From the NCBI RefSeq assembly GCF_002192455.1, contig NZ_CP021744.1, forward strand, positions 6,968,501-7,032,500: a DNA stretch of 64,000 nucleotides. The letters run 5' to 3'. The stretch comes from Streptomyces albireticuli. GTDB taxonomy: Bacteria > Actinomycetota > Actinomycetes > Streptomycetales > Streptomycetaceae. Shown one piece after another: positions 33,865 to 41,412 of this stretch. Position numbers and translations under genes: made by a program. Within the stretch, counting starts at the first letter, position 1; each line of letters begins with the position of its first letter. Below the pieces are notes generated by a model that saw only the letters and a list, made by a program, of their open reading frames with translations, had not been told where the DNA came from and searched no databases.

Positions 33865-34659
33865 ATGCATAAGTCGCGAACGCAAACACTTCTGTCCCGC
33901 CCGCGAACCGGCCACCGGACGCGTACCGGAATCCGACGCCGGGCCGCACGGCCGCGTCCGTCCGCCGGACCCCCGGCCGGTCCGCCGGCCCGGCCGCCCG
34001 CCAAGCCCTCGCCCCGGCCGCGGGCCCTGCCGCAGACCCGGCCCTCCGCGCGCCCCGCGCTGCCCGCGGCGATCCTGCTGTTCCTCGCCGTCGCCGCCCG
34101 TTCCGGCGTGGCCGAACGGGCCCGGGAATTCCTCGACTTCGGCGCGGGCGTACTCGCGCTCGTCTCGCTCACCTCCACCGTGCTGTGGGGGCTGGCCGCG
34201 ACCGACCGACGGCTGCTGGGCTCGGCCCACCGGCTCCTCGCCCAGGGCGTGCACCGCGGACTGGCCGTGGCCGGGCTCGGCTTTCTCGCCCTGCACGTGT
34301 GGGTGAAGATTGCCGAGGACCGTACCAGTACGACGGCCGCCGCCGTCCCGTTCACCGACTCCGGGCACCCCCTGCTCATCGGACTCGGTACGCTCGCCGG
34401 TTACCTCTTCGTCGCCGTCGCGGTCACCGGCGCGGTGCGCAGCGCCTTCTCCGGCGTCGGCCGCTCCCGCCGGTGGCGGGCCCTGCACATGGCGGCCTAC
34501 CCGGCCTGGGGCGCCGCCCTGGTGCACGGCCTCCACGCCGGGCGGCCCGCGGCCGGCTGGGCGACGGCGGGGTACGCGCTGTGCGTGACCGGCGTCGGCA
34601 CCGCCCTCACGCTGCGCCGGCGGGCCCGGCTGCGCGAGGCGCGCGGAGCACGGCGGTGA
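33865..34659 (+). CDS. Cytochrome b/ferric-reductase-like membrane protein
   Basis: 264 residues from ATG 33865 (CGGAGAA upstream). A long Arg/Pro-rich cytosolic tail (about 70 residues) leads to five or six helices. Candidate haem ligands are His in LLAQGVHRGLAVAGLGFLALHV and in RWRALHMAAYPAWGAALVHGLHAG. Paired His residues on neighbouring helices, 13-14 residues apart, are the pattern of ferric-reductase-like b-type cytochromes. The gene overlaps the NuoF-like gene by 4 bp, so it probably receives electrons from it at the membrane. No flavin domain is attached. Confidence 0.72.
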   Translation: MHKSRTQTLLSRPRTGHRTRTGIRRRAARPRPSAGPPAGPPARPPAKPSPRPRALPQTRPSARPALPAAILLFLAVAARSGVAERAREFLDFGAGVLALVSLTSTVLWGLAATDRRLLGSAHRLLAQGVHRGLAVAGLGFLALHVWVKIAEDRTSTTAAAVPFTDSGHPLLIGLGTLAGYLFVAVAVTGAVRSAFSGVGRSRRWRALHMAAYPAWGAALVHGLHAGRPAAGWATAGYALCVTGVGTALTLRRRARLREARGARR

Positions 34660-36179
34660 ACCGCGCCGTCCCCACCCTCGCCACCGTCGGACCGCCCCGG
34701 CTGCTGGCCGGGCTCGACGAGACGGCGTGGATGGACCGCGAGGCCCACCTGGCCGCGCACGGCCCCGCCCCGGCCCTCGGCCCGCACGAACTCGCCGGGC
34801 TCGCCGAGGACATCGGCCTGCGCGGGCGGGGCGGCGCCGGATTCCTCTTCGCCCGCAAACTGCGGGCCGTGGCCGACGCCCAGCGGCACCGGGGCACCGG
34901 CGCGGCCGTCGTCGTCAACGGCAGCGAGGGCGAGCCCGGCTGCCTCAAGGACACCGCGCTGCTGCTCTACGCGCCGCACCTGGTCCTCGACGGCGCCGTG
35001 CTCGCGGCCGGGGCACTCGGCGCGCACCGGGTGGCCGTCGGCGTCACCCGGCCGGACGTCGAACGGTCCGTGAACCGGGCGATCGCCGAACGGGACCCGG
35101 CCGGGCCCGCCGGCCCGGCCGTCGACGTCACCCTGCTGCCCGAACGCTTCGTCACCGGCGAGAGCAGCGCGCTCGTCCGCGGCATCGACGGCGGCCCCGC
35201 GCTGCCCTCCGGGCGCCGCGTCCGCACCAGCGACAGCGGCCTCGGCGGCCTGCCCACCCTGCTGTCCAACACCGAGACCTTCGCCCAGCTCGCCCTCGCC
35301 GCACGGCTCGGCGCGGCCGGCTACGGCGCCGCCGGGCTGCCGACCGAACCCGGCACCGTGATGCTCACCGTGGCCGGCACCCACGCCGTGGAGACGCCGA
35401 CCGGGGTCCCCCTGCCGTACGTCCTGGAACTCTGCGGCACCGCGCCCGGGCAGGGCGTGCTGATCGGCGGCTACCACGGCGGCTGGCTGCCGCCCGACGC
35501 GGTACGCGCCGCCACCGTCTCCCGCGACTCCCTCGCCGCGGCCGGCGGCGTCCTCGGCGCCGGCGCCGTGCTGCCGCTGCCGGAGACCACCTGCCCGGTC
35601 GGCGAGACCGTCCGCGTGACCCGCTGGCTGGCCGCGCAGTCGGCGGGCCAGTGCGGCCCCTGCGCCCTCGGCCTGCCGGCGCTCGCCGAGGCCCTCGCCG
35701 ACGCCGCGGCGGGGGGCGGACAGGGCGCCCTGGACGCCGCGCGCGCCCGGATGTCCGCCGTGGAGCGGCGCGGGGCGTGCGGACACCCCGACGGCAGCAC
35801 CCGGTTCGTCTCCTCCGCCCTCACGGTCTTCGGCGAGGAGTTCGCCGCCCACGCCCTGGGCCACGGCTGCGGCCGCCAGACCCTCGGCGCGCTGCCGCTG
35901 CCCGCCGACGGGGCGCGGGCGGCGCCCGGCCCGCTCGGCTCGCTTCCGGTACGCGGCGTCGGCGCCGCGCGGCCCCCGGCGGAACACCTGCTCGTCGACT
36001 GGACCCTGTGCCGGGGCCACGGGCTGTGCGCGGACCTGCTGCCCGGCCTGCTGCGCCTGGGCCCGGACGGCTACCCGGAGCGGGCCGTCATGCCCGTACC
36101 CGCGCGGATGCGCCCGCGGGCCCTCCGGGCGGTGCGGCGCTGTCCCGCCCTCGCCCTGCGCGTCGAGGCCGCCGGCTGA
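34656..36179 (+). CDS. NuoF-like NADH-binding/SLBB protein fused to a ferredoxin domain
   Basis: 507 residues from GTG 34656 (GGAG upstream, GTGA overlap). Residues 45-210 match the FMN/NADH part of NuoF (GLRGRGGAGFLFARKL, VVNGSEGEPGCLKDTALL). SLBB-like and iron-sulfur parts follow: SAGQCGPCALGLPAL and RGACGHPDGSTRF. The last 65 residues are a separate ferredoxin (DWTLCRGHGLCADLLPGLL ... RRCPALAL) with the CxxxxxC...CP spacing of small 3Fe-4S/4Fe-4S ferredoxins. The NuoF-type cluster shows fewer Cys than complex I, so its cofactor may differ. It is not a complex I subunit: no other nuo genes are near. It probably oxidises NAD(P)H for the membrane cytochrome. Confidence 0.85.
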   Translation: MNRAVPTLATVGPPRLLAGLDETAWMDREAHLAAHGPAPALGPHELAGLAEDIGLRGRGGAGFLFARKLRAVADAQRHRGTGAAVVVNGSEGEPGCLKDTALLLYAPHLVLDGAVLAAGALGAHRVAVGVTRPDVERSVNRAIAERDPAGPAGPAVDVTLLPERFVTGESSALVRGIDGGPALPSGRRVRTSDSGLGGLPTLLSNTETFAQLALAARLGAAGYGAAGLPTEPGTVMLTVAGTHAVETPTGVPLPYVLELCGTAPGQGVLIGGYHGGWLPPDAVRAATVSRDSLAAAGGVLGAGAVLPLPETTCPVGETVRVTRWLAAQSAGQCGPCALGLPALAEALADAAAGGGQGALDAARARMSAVERRGACGHPDGSTRFVSSALTVFGEEFAAHALGHGCGRQTLGALPLPADGARAAPGPLGSLPVRGVGAARPPAEHLLVDWTLCRGHGLCADLLPGLLRLGPDGYPERAVMPVPARMRPRALRAVRRCPALALRVEAAG

Positions 36180-36252
36180 GCGGCCGTGAGGCCGTTCCGC
36201 CACCGAAGTCCTTGTCACCGGGGCCTCGTCGCCCGTTCCGGCGCGCGGTTTC

Positions 36253-36267
36253 TGTCATCCGGTGACA
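36253..36267. promoter_or_regulatory. Inverted repeat TGTCA-TCCGG-TGACA upstream of the lipoprotein gene
   Basis: A perfect 5-bp inverted repeat with 5-bp spacer, 92 bp before the lipoprotein ATG. A related TTGTCACCGGGG half lies at about 36212. Size and symmetry fit a dimeric repressor site. No regulator can be assigned from sequence. Confidence 0.4.
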
Positions 36268-36358
36268 AATTCCCGGGCCCGTTGAGCGCACGGCGGGCCC
36301 ACCCCGTAATCCCACGGCAACGGCGGACCACCGCCGGGTCACGAGCAAAGGACAGCCC

Positions 36359-37369
36359 ATGAACAAGCGTCACGTCTCCCTCGCCTCGGCGGCGATCACG
36401 GTCATGCTGCTGACGGCGGCCTGCGAGGGCGGGGGCGGCTCGTCCGCGACGGACGACTACGGCAAGGCCCCCGCCGGGAACAGCTCGAAGATCGACGACG
36501 GGTACGGCTCGGGCGGGTCCTCGTCGGCGGACCCCTCCGCGCCCGGCTCCGAGGGGGCGGACGCCAAGGCCGGGCGGCTCGCCGTGCGCGACGCCCCCGG
36601 CATCGGTTCCGTCGTCGCGGACGCCAAGGGCCGGACCCTCTACCGCTTCGACAAGGACACCGCCGGCCCGTCCGCCTCCCGCTGCGACGGCGACTGCGCC
36701 AAGGCGTGGCCGCCGGTGCCCGCCGACGACGCGAGCGCCACCTCCGGCATCGGCGCCGCGCTCGGCGAGGTGGAACGCGCCGACGGCACCCGGCAGCTCA
36801 CCCTCGCCGGCTGGCCCGTCTACCGCTACGTCAAGGACACCGCCCCCGGCGACACCAAGGGCCAGGGGGTCGGCGGCACCTGGAACGCGTTCGCCCCCGA
36901 CGGCAAGAAGGCCGGCGGGAAGCCGGCCGGCGGACAGGACGCCCCGAAACCCTCCGCCGCCCCGAGCGACGCCCCGAAACCCGCGGATGAGGCGGAACCG
37001 GCCGCCGAGGGCGTCTCCGTCGGCGCCGACCGGACCCTCGGCAAGATCCTCGTCGACGGGCAGGGGCGCACCCTCTACCGCTTCGACAAGGACAGCGCCT
37101 GGCCCATGAAGTTCGCCTGCGACGGCGCCTGCCTGGACACCTGGAAGCCGGCGAAGCCGGTCGAGAAGAGCGCGGTGCGCGGCGTACCGGAGAAGCTGAT
37201 CACCACCGTGACGCGCCCGGACGGGACGAAGCAACTGGCGGTGGACTGCTGGCCGGTCTACTGGTTCACCGGCGACAAGAAGCCCGGGGACACCGAGGGC
37301 CAGGGCAAGCAGGGACTCTGGTTCGCCGTGGACGACCAGGGCAAGAAGGTGACCACCCCGGCGGGTTGA
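36359..37369 (+). CDS. SCO0930-type lipoprotein with two COG4315 repeats
   Basis: 336 residues from ATG 36359 (AAAGGAC upstream). Lipobox LLTAAC places the lipidated Cys at about residue 21, followed by a Gly/Ser linker. Two homologous domains of about 105 residues each carry GRTLYRFDKD, CDGDCAKAWPPV or CDGACLDTWKP, and WPVYRYVKD or WPVYWFTGD ending in PGDTKGQG or PGDTEGQG. The conserved Cys pair and Trp/Tyr residues are the family signature. Similar lipoproteins accompany redox genes in streptomycetes, so an extracytoplasmic electron-transfer or sensing role beside the NuoF-like/cytochrome pair is plausible but unproven. Confidence 0.88.
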   Translation: MNKRHVSLASAAITVMLLTAACEGGGGSSATDDYGKAPAGNSSKIDDGYGSGGSSSADPSAPGSEGADAKAGRLAVRDAPGIGSVVADAKGRTLYRFDKDTAGPSASRCDGDCAKAWPPVPADDASATSGIGAALGEVERADGTRQLTLAGWPVYRYVKDTAPGDTKGQGVGGTWNAFAPDGKKAGGKPAGGQDAPKPSAAPSDAPKPADEAEPAAEGVSVGADRTLGKILVDGQGRTLYRFDKDSAWPMKFACDGACLDTWKPAKPVEKSAVRGVPEKLITTVTRPDGTKQLAVDCWPVYWFTGDKKPGDTEGQGKQGLWFAVDDQGKKVTTPAG

Positions 37370-37383
37370 GGGAGCGCCGTGTC

Positions 37384-37428
37384 CCGGGCGGTGGGACCCC
37401 TGAGTTCCGGGGAGATCCCACCGCCCGG
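37384..37428. terminator. 13-bp hairpin between convergent genes
   Basis: ccgggcggtggga (37384-37396) pairs perfectly with tcccaccgcccgg (37416-37428). It separates the lipoprotein gene from the convergent isochorismatase-like gene. Confidence 0.75.
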
Positions 37429-37434
37429 CCCGGG

Positions 37435-38052
37435 TCACGCCGGAAGGGCGTCGACCGTCGGCGCGACCGTACCGAACAGATCGGTGACGGTCGTCAGGGC
37501 GCCGGCCTTGAGAGCGGCCGCGGGGACGACGGTGCCGTCCGGGGCCGCGAGCGCGCGGGTGGCCGTGGCCTCGGCGACGACCGTGGGCCGGTAGCCGAGG
37601 TTGAAGGCGCCCTCGGCGGTGAACGTGACGCACATGTGCGTCATGAAGCCGGCCAGGACGAGGTCGTCACCCGCGCCGACACCGAGCTCCGTCAGCGTCT
37701 TCACCAGCTCGGTGTCGTGGAAGGAGTTCGGGAAGCGCTTGACGACGACGGCCTCGCCCTCCACCGGGGCGACCTCGTCGCTGATGCGGCCGATCTCGGC
37801 GCGGATGTCGTACGGCGAGCCCTCGCCGCCGTCGTGGAGGACGTGGACGACGGGCGTCCCCGCGGCCCGGGCCCGCGCCAGCAGCCGGGCGCCGGCGGCC
37901 AGGGCCTCCTCGGCGCCGTCGAGCGCCATCACGCCGGAGCGGTAGGTGTTCTGGAAGTCGATCATGATCAGCGTCGACGCGCCCAGCCGGGGCAGCCGGT
38001 CGTCCAGGCCGGAGACGGCGCGGAGCGTGGCGGAGGGGGTGGAGACGGTCAT
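37435..38052 (-). CDS. Isochorismatase-family cysteine hydrolase
   Basis: 205 residues from ATG 38052 with GAAAGGACC upstream; longer frames lack a site. Catalytic triad residues are visible: Asp32 in LIMIDFQNTYRSG, Lys105 in VVVKRFPNSF and Cys141 in AGFMTHMCVTFTAEGAF with the usual cis-peptide before it. The family hydrolyses amides such as nicotinamide, N-carbamoylsarcosine or isochorismate. No siderophore genes are adjacent, so an amidase is more likely than a true isochorismatase. It lies downstream of, and is probably controlled by, the GlxA regulator. Confidence 0.92.
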   Translation of the reverse strand: MTVSTPSATLRAVSGLDDRLPRLGASTLIMIDFQNTYRSGVMALDGAEEALAAGARLLARARAAGTPVVHVLHDGGEGSPYDIRAEIGRISDEVAPVEGEAVVVKRFPNSFHDTELVKTLTELGVGAGDDLVLAGFMTHMCVTFTAEGAFNLGYRPTVVAEATATRALAAPDGTVVPAAALKAGALTTVTDLFGTVAPTVDALPA

Positions 38053-38216
38053 GGGAGGTCCTTTCCAGGGGTGGGTAAGAGGGAAACTCAGAGGGAAAAA
38101 GGAGTCGGTCGGACGCGGACGTGAACGGGCGGCGGGAATCCGGGCACGGCGAAGCCGCGCGGCCGGCCGGAGCCCGCGTTCGAGGCGTGGTTCCAGGCGT
38201 ACGGGACCCCGGGGGA

Positions 38217-39209
38217 TCAGGCGGTCGTCGTACGGAAGCGGCGGCGGTACGCGGCGGGCGTGGTGGCGAGCTGCCGCCGGAACGCCCGGTGCAGGGTCTC
38301 CACCGAGCCGAGCCCGGCGGTGGCCGCGACCCGGTCGAGCGGGTGGTCGGTGCCCTCCAGCAGGCGGCGCGCCGCCTCGACCCGGGCGGCTTCGACGTAG
38401 GCGGCCGGGCTGGTGCCGGTCTCCTGGGTGAAGACCCGCGCGAAGTGCCGTTCGCTCAGGCACATCCGGGCCGCCAGGGCCCCCGCCGAGAGGTCCTCGC
38501 CGAGGTGGTCGGCGATCCACAGGCGCAGCTCGTCGATGTCGCGCCGGGAGGTGGCGGCGCCGGCCAGCGGCACGGAGAACTGGCTCTGCCCGCCCTGCCG
38601 CTTGAGGTACATCACCAGCTGCCGGGCCACCGCGAGCGCCACCTCCTCACCGTGGTCCTCGGCCACCAGGGCCAGGGAGAGGTCCAGGCAGGCGCTGATC
38701 CCCGCCCCGGTCCAGAGGCGGCCCCGGTCGGCGCGGACGAAGATCGGGTCCGGGTCGACCGTGACGGCGGGGTGGTCGGCGGCCAGCTGGGCGGCGGTCG
38801 ACCAGTGCGTGGTCGCCGTCCGCCCGTCCAGCAGGCCGGCCGCCGCCAGCACATGGGCGCCCACGCACACCGACGCCACCCGCCGGGCGTGCGGCGCGGT
38901 GGCCCGTACCCACTCCACGACCTCCGGGTCGACGCGGGCCACCGGGCCGGAGTCGCCCCGGTCGACCGCGCCCGGCACCAGGAGGGTGTCCACCCGCGCG
39001 CCGACCTCCGCGAACGACAGGTCGGCGCACAGCCGCACCCCCGCGGACGTCCGGACCTCGCCCGCCCGCGGCGCGGCGAGCCGGACGTCGTAGCGGGCGC
39101 GGCCTCCGGTCTCCCGGCCGGCGAGGGCGAACACCTCGGCGGGGCCGGTGACGTCGAGGAGGTCGACGTCGGGGAAGACCGCGATGACGACACGGTGCGT
39201 AGTGGGCAT
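38217..39209 (-). CDS. GlxA-family AraC transcriptional regulator
   Basis: About 330 residues from ATG 39209; an ATG nine codons upstream (39236) is an alternative. The N-terminal DJ-1/PfpI domain (residues 5-170) includes VVIAVFPDVDLLDVTGPAEVF and the nucleophile-elbow region ASVCVGAHVLAAAGLLDG. The C-terminal AraC helix-turn-helix pair (220-325) includes LSAGALAARMCLSERHFARVF, TGTSPAAYVEAARVEAARRLL and ETLHRAFRRQLATTPAAYR. This architecture is common beside isochorismatase or amidase genes, which it usually regulates in response to a small metabolite bound by the PfpI domain. Confidence 0.93.
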   Translation of the reverse strand: MPTTHRVVIAVFPDVDLLDVTGPAEVFALAGRETGGRARYDVRLAAPRAGEVRTSAGVRLCADLSFAEVGARVDTLLVPGAVDRGDSGPVARVDPEVVEWVRATAPHARRVASVCVGAHVLAAAGLLDGRTATTHWSTAAQLAADHPAVTVDPDPIFVRADRGRLWTGAGISACLDLSLALVAEDHGEEVALAVARQLVMYLKRQGGQSQFSVPLAGAATSRRDIDELRLWIADHLGEDLSAGALAARMCLSERHFARVFTQETGTSPAAYVEAARVEAARRLLEGTDHPLDRVAATAGLGSVETLHRAFRRQLATTPAAYRRRFRTTTA

Positions 39210-39300
39210 GCGTCCATCGTCGGGGCTGAAGGTCATGGCCGCAATGACGGTTTCCTGTCACATCCGGACACGGGGTCCGCCGAGGTGCCGGGCGCCCCGC

Positions 39301-40077
39301 TCACCGCACCTTGTCGCACACCTCCAGCACCAGCCCGGCGACCGTCTCCGGGGCGCGCAGCATCGGCAGATGGTCGCAGCCGGGCAGCCGCACCAGCCGG
39401 CAGCCCGGGATGCGGGCGGCCATCTCCTCGTTGCACCGGACGACCTCGGGCTGGTCCAGCTCCCCGAGCGCCAGCACACACGGCGTGGCCAGCTCGCCGA
39501 GCCGGTCGAAGGAGGGCGGATCGGGCACCTGATGGGGGTAGTTCGAGAACCACGCGGGGACGGCCGCCCGCACCTGCGCGGCCGCCACGGTGTCGTCGCC
39601 CGTGCCGGCCGCCGCCCAGGTGCGCATCGCCAGGGCCACCAGGCCGTCGACGTCCCCCGCCTCGGCCAGCCTCTCGATCTCGGTCGTCAGCGCGGCCGAG
39701 GCGAGCCCCGGGTAGCCGGTGACACCCGGACACAGCAGCACGAGCGCGGCGACCCGTTCCGGGTGACCGAGCGCGAGGCTCACCGCCGTGACGCCGCCCA
39801 TGCTGGAGCCCACCAGCACGGCCCGGTCCACCTCGAAGCGGTCGAGGACCGCGATCAGGTCCTCGACCAGCGAATACGCGGCCGTGGGCGCCGGGGACCG
39901 CCCGTAGCCCCGGGTGTCGTAGCGGATCACCCGGTGCCGGTGCGCGAAGCGCGGGACGACCGGGTCCCAGAGGGCGGAGTCACCGATCCCGGGATGCAGC
40001 AGGACCAGCGGCGGGCCGTCTCCTCCGGAGTCGTCCGCCCACACCTCGCCGCCCTTGACCGACACCATGAGTTCCAT
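39301..40077 (-). CDS. Alpha/beta hydrolase
   Basis: 258 residues from ATG 40077; ATG 40068 is an alternative. A standard fold: LVLLHPGIGDSALWDPV (oxyanion loop), RYDTRGYGRSP, nucleophile Ser92 in VLVGSSMGGVTAVSLAL, acid in LALGELDQPEVV and His in PGCDHLPMLRAPE. It resembles the 3-oxoadipate enol-lactonase or small-ester hydrolase group. The substrate is unknown. It lies 91 bp from the GlxA gene in the same direction and could share its regulation. Confidence 0.9.
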   Translation of the reverse strand: MELMVSVKGGEVWADDSGGDGPPLVLLHPGIGDSALWDPVVPRFAHRHRVIRYDTRGYGRSPAPTAAYSLVEDLIAVLDRFEVDRAVLVGSSMGGVTAVSLALGHPERVAALVLLCPGVTGYPGLASAALTTEIERLAEAGDVDGLVALAMRTWAAAGTGDDTVAAAQVRAAVPAWFSNYPHQVPDPPSFDRLGELATPCVLALGELDQPEVVRCNEEMAARIPGCRLVRLPGCDHLPMLRAPETVAGLVLEVCDKVR

Positions 40078-40142
40078 GGCACAAGTCTGCGCGCGGCGCT
40101 CATAGGGCCACCAGGGCGGACGGGGGGCCGGGCGCGCCCGCT

Positions 40143-41363
40143 TCACGCCGGTGGCAGCATCGCGGCGCGGATGGCGTGGGCCAGTTCCGGCAGGTCCCAG
40201 TAGACGGAGTGGGTCCACAGCCCCGCGGACGCGGAGTGCGCGAGGGGCACGTCGACCGGGGGAGTGCCGTCGTCGAGCGTGAAGACGCGGGAGGCGGCGA
40301 AGGCCAGCACGTCGAGCGGCTGCCACAGGTTCGTCCAGCGGGCGAGGGACGGCGGCAGCGGGACGGGCCCGCCGCCCGCGTAGGCGGGGAGGCGGCCGCC
40401 GCGCGGGTCGCAGAGGTGGAAGTACGCGGCCTGGGAACCGAAGGTGAGCAGGGACGACGTCCACAGCGGCGCCCGCGCCGTGGCCATGTCCACCGCGATC
40501 ACCCCGCCGAGGCTGTGCGCCACGACGCGCACCGGGCGCTCGGGGCCGCTCCCCAGCGCGGGGTCGACCTCGGCGATCCGCTCCCGTACGCGGGCGTGGA
40601 TGCGCTCGCGGTGGCGCTGGTACACCAGTACGTCGCCCAGGAACCGGGTGGTGCCCGGCCCGAAGCGGGTGCGCAGCCCGTGGTTGACCCTCCCGGCGAG
40701 CGCCTGCATCGCGGCGCCGGCCACCCGGTCCAGGTCCGCGAGCCTGCGCCGCACCAGGCCGCGCAGGCCGTCGGACCCGGGACCCGGGCCACGCAGGCCG
40801 TCCCAGGAAGGGTCCGTCTCCTGGGCGGCGGCGTCGGTGACGGCGCGGGCGACGGCCGTACCCGCCTCCCTCAGGAGCACCGGGTCGTCGGTGAGCGACA
40901 GCCAGCGCGTCGAGGGCCAGGCTTCGGCGAGCGCGGCCAGCACGTGTTCGCCGTCCGGCCCGCCCGGGTCCGCGGGGCCGCCGCGGAGCCCGGAGTCCTC
41001 GGCGCGGTCCAGGCCCTCGCGGACCGCGTCCCGTACGGGCTCGGGCAGGCCCCCGGTACGCGCCGGCCCGGTCCCGCCCGGTGGATCGGACGGCGCGGAC
41101 AGCGCGGCCAGCAAGTCCTCGGGCGACGCGCCGGCCGGCTCGTGTGCCGGGACCGGCCCGGATCCGGGAGCGTCCCGGAGCCCGCCGGCCCGGTGCGGGA
41201 GCGCCAGGTCCACGAAGCGGTCGTCCGCGCCGAGGTCACCCCAGTGGACCGGCACCAGCTCCATGTCCCCGCCCACGGCGGCCCGTACGGCGGCGACCGT
41301 CGCGGCGAACGCCCGCGCGTCGCGGTTGCCGACGCCGTGGATGACGAAAACCGGCTCGCTCAT
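40143..41363 (-). CDS. Lipase-like serine hydrolase linked to the NACHT-CHAT gene
   Basis: 406 residues starting MSEPVFVIHGVGNRDARAFA. The hydrolase core is split: IHGVGN and VPVHWGDLGADDRF at the N-terminus, then a Pro/Gly/Asp-rich insertion (about 60-140). The nucleophile block PVRVVAHSLGGVIAVDM (Ser284) follows, then SSLLTFGSQAAYFHLCDP and a terminal His385 in GLWTHSVYWDLPE. The order and spacing fit large intracellular lipase or esterase-like proteins. There is no signal peptide. It follows the NACHT-CHAT gene after 49 bp in the same direction, so it is either an effector activated by the protease or a partner enzyme acting on lipids. That link is inference. Confidence 0.8.
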   Translation of the reverse strand: MSEPVFVIHGVGNRDARAFAATVAAVRAAVGGDMELVPVHWGDLGADDRFVDLALPHRAGGLRDAPGSGPVPAHEPAGASPEDLLAALSAPSDPPGGTGPARTGGLPEPVRDAVREGLDRAEDSGLRGGPADPGGPDGEHVLAALAEAWPSTRWLSLTDDPVLLREAGTAVARAVTDAAAQETDPSWDGLRGPGPGSDGLRGLVRRRLADLDRVAGAAMQALAGRVNHGLRTRFGPGTTRFLGDVLVYQRHRERIHARVRERIAEVDPALGSGPERPVRVVAHSLGGVIAVDMATARAPLWTSSLLTFGSQAAYFHLCDPRGGRLPAYAGGGPVPLPPSLARWTNLWQPLDVLAFAASRVFTLDDGTPPVDVPLAHSASAGLWTHSVYWDLPELAHAIRAAMLPPA

Positions 41364-41412
41364 GCCTCTCCCGCTCTCTCGATCGCTGCTGTCGTCGTTC
41401 TCGTGGTCGTTC

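Noticed and set aside
34656..36179. NuoF-like gene taken as part of respiratory complex I
   Set aside because: No other nuo subunits are present and the iron-sulfur Cys pattern differs; the ferredoxin fusion and cytochrome partner indicate a separate redox module.
37435..38052. Isochorismatase-like gene as part of a catechol siderophore cluster
   Set aside because: No isochorismate synthase or 2,3-dihydroxybenzoate genes nearby; the GlxA neighbour fits a general amidase.
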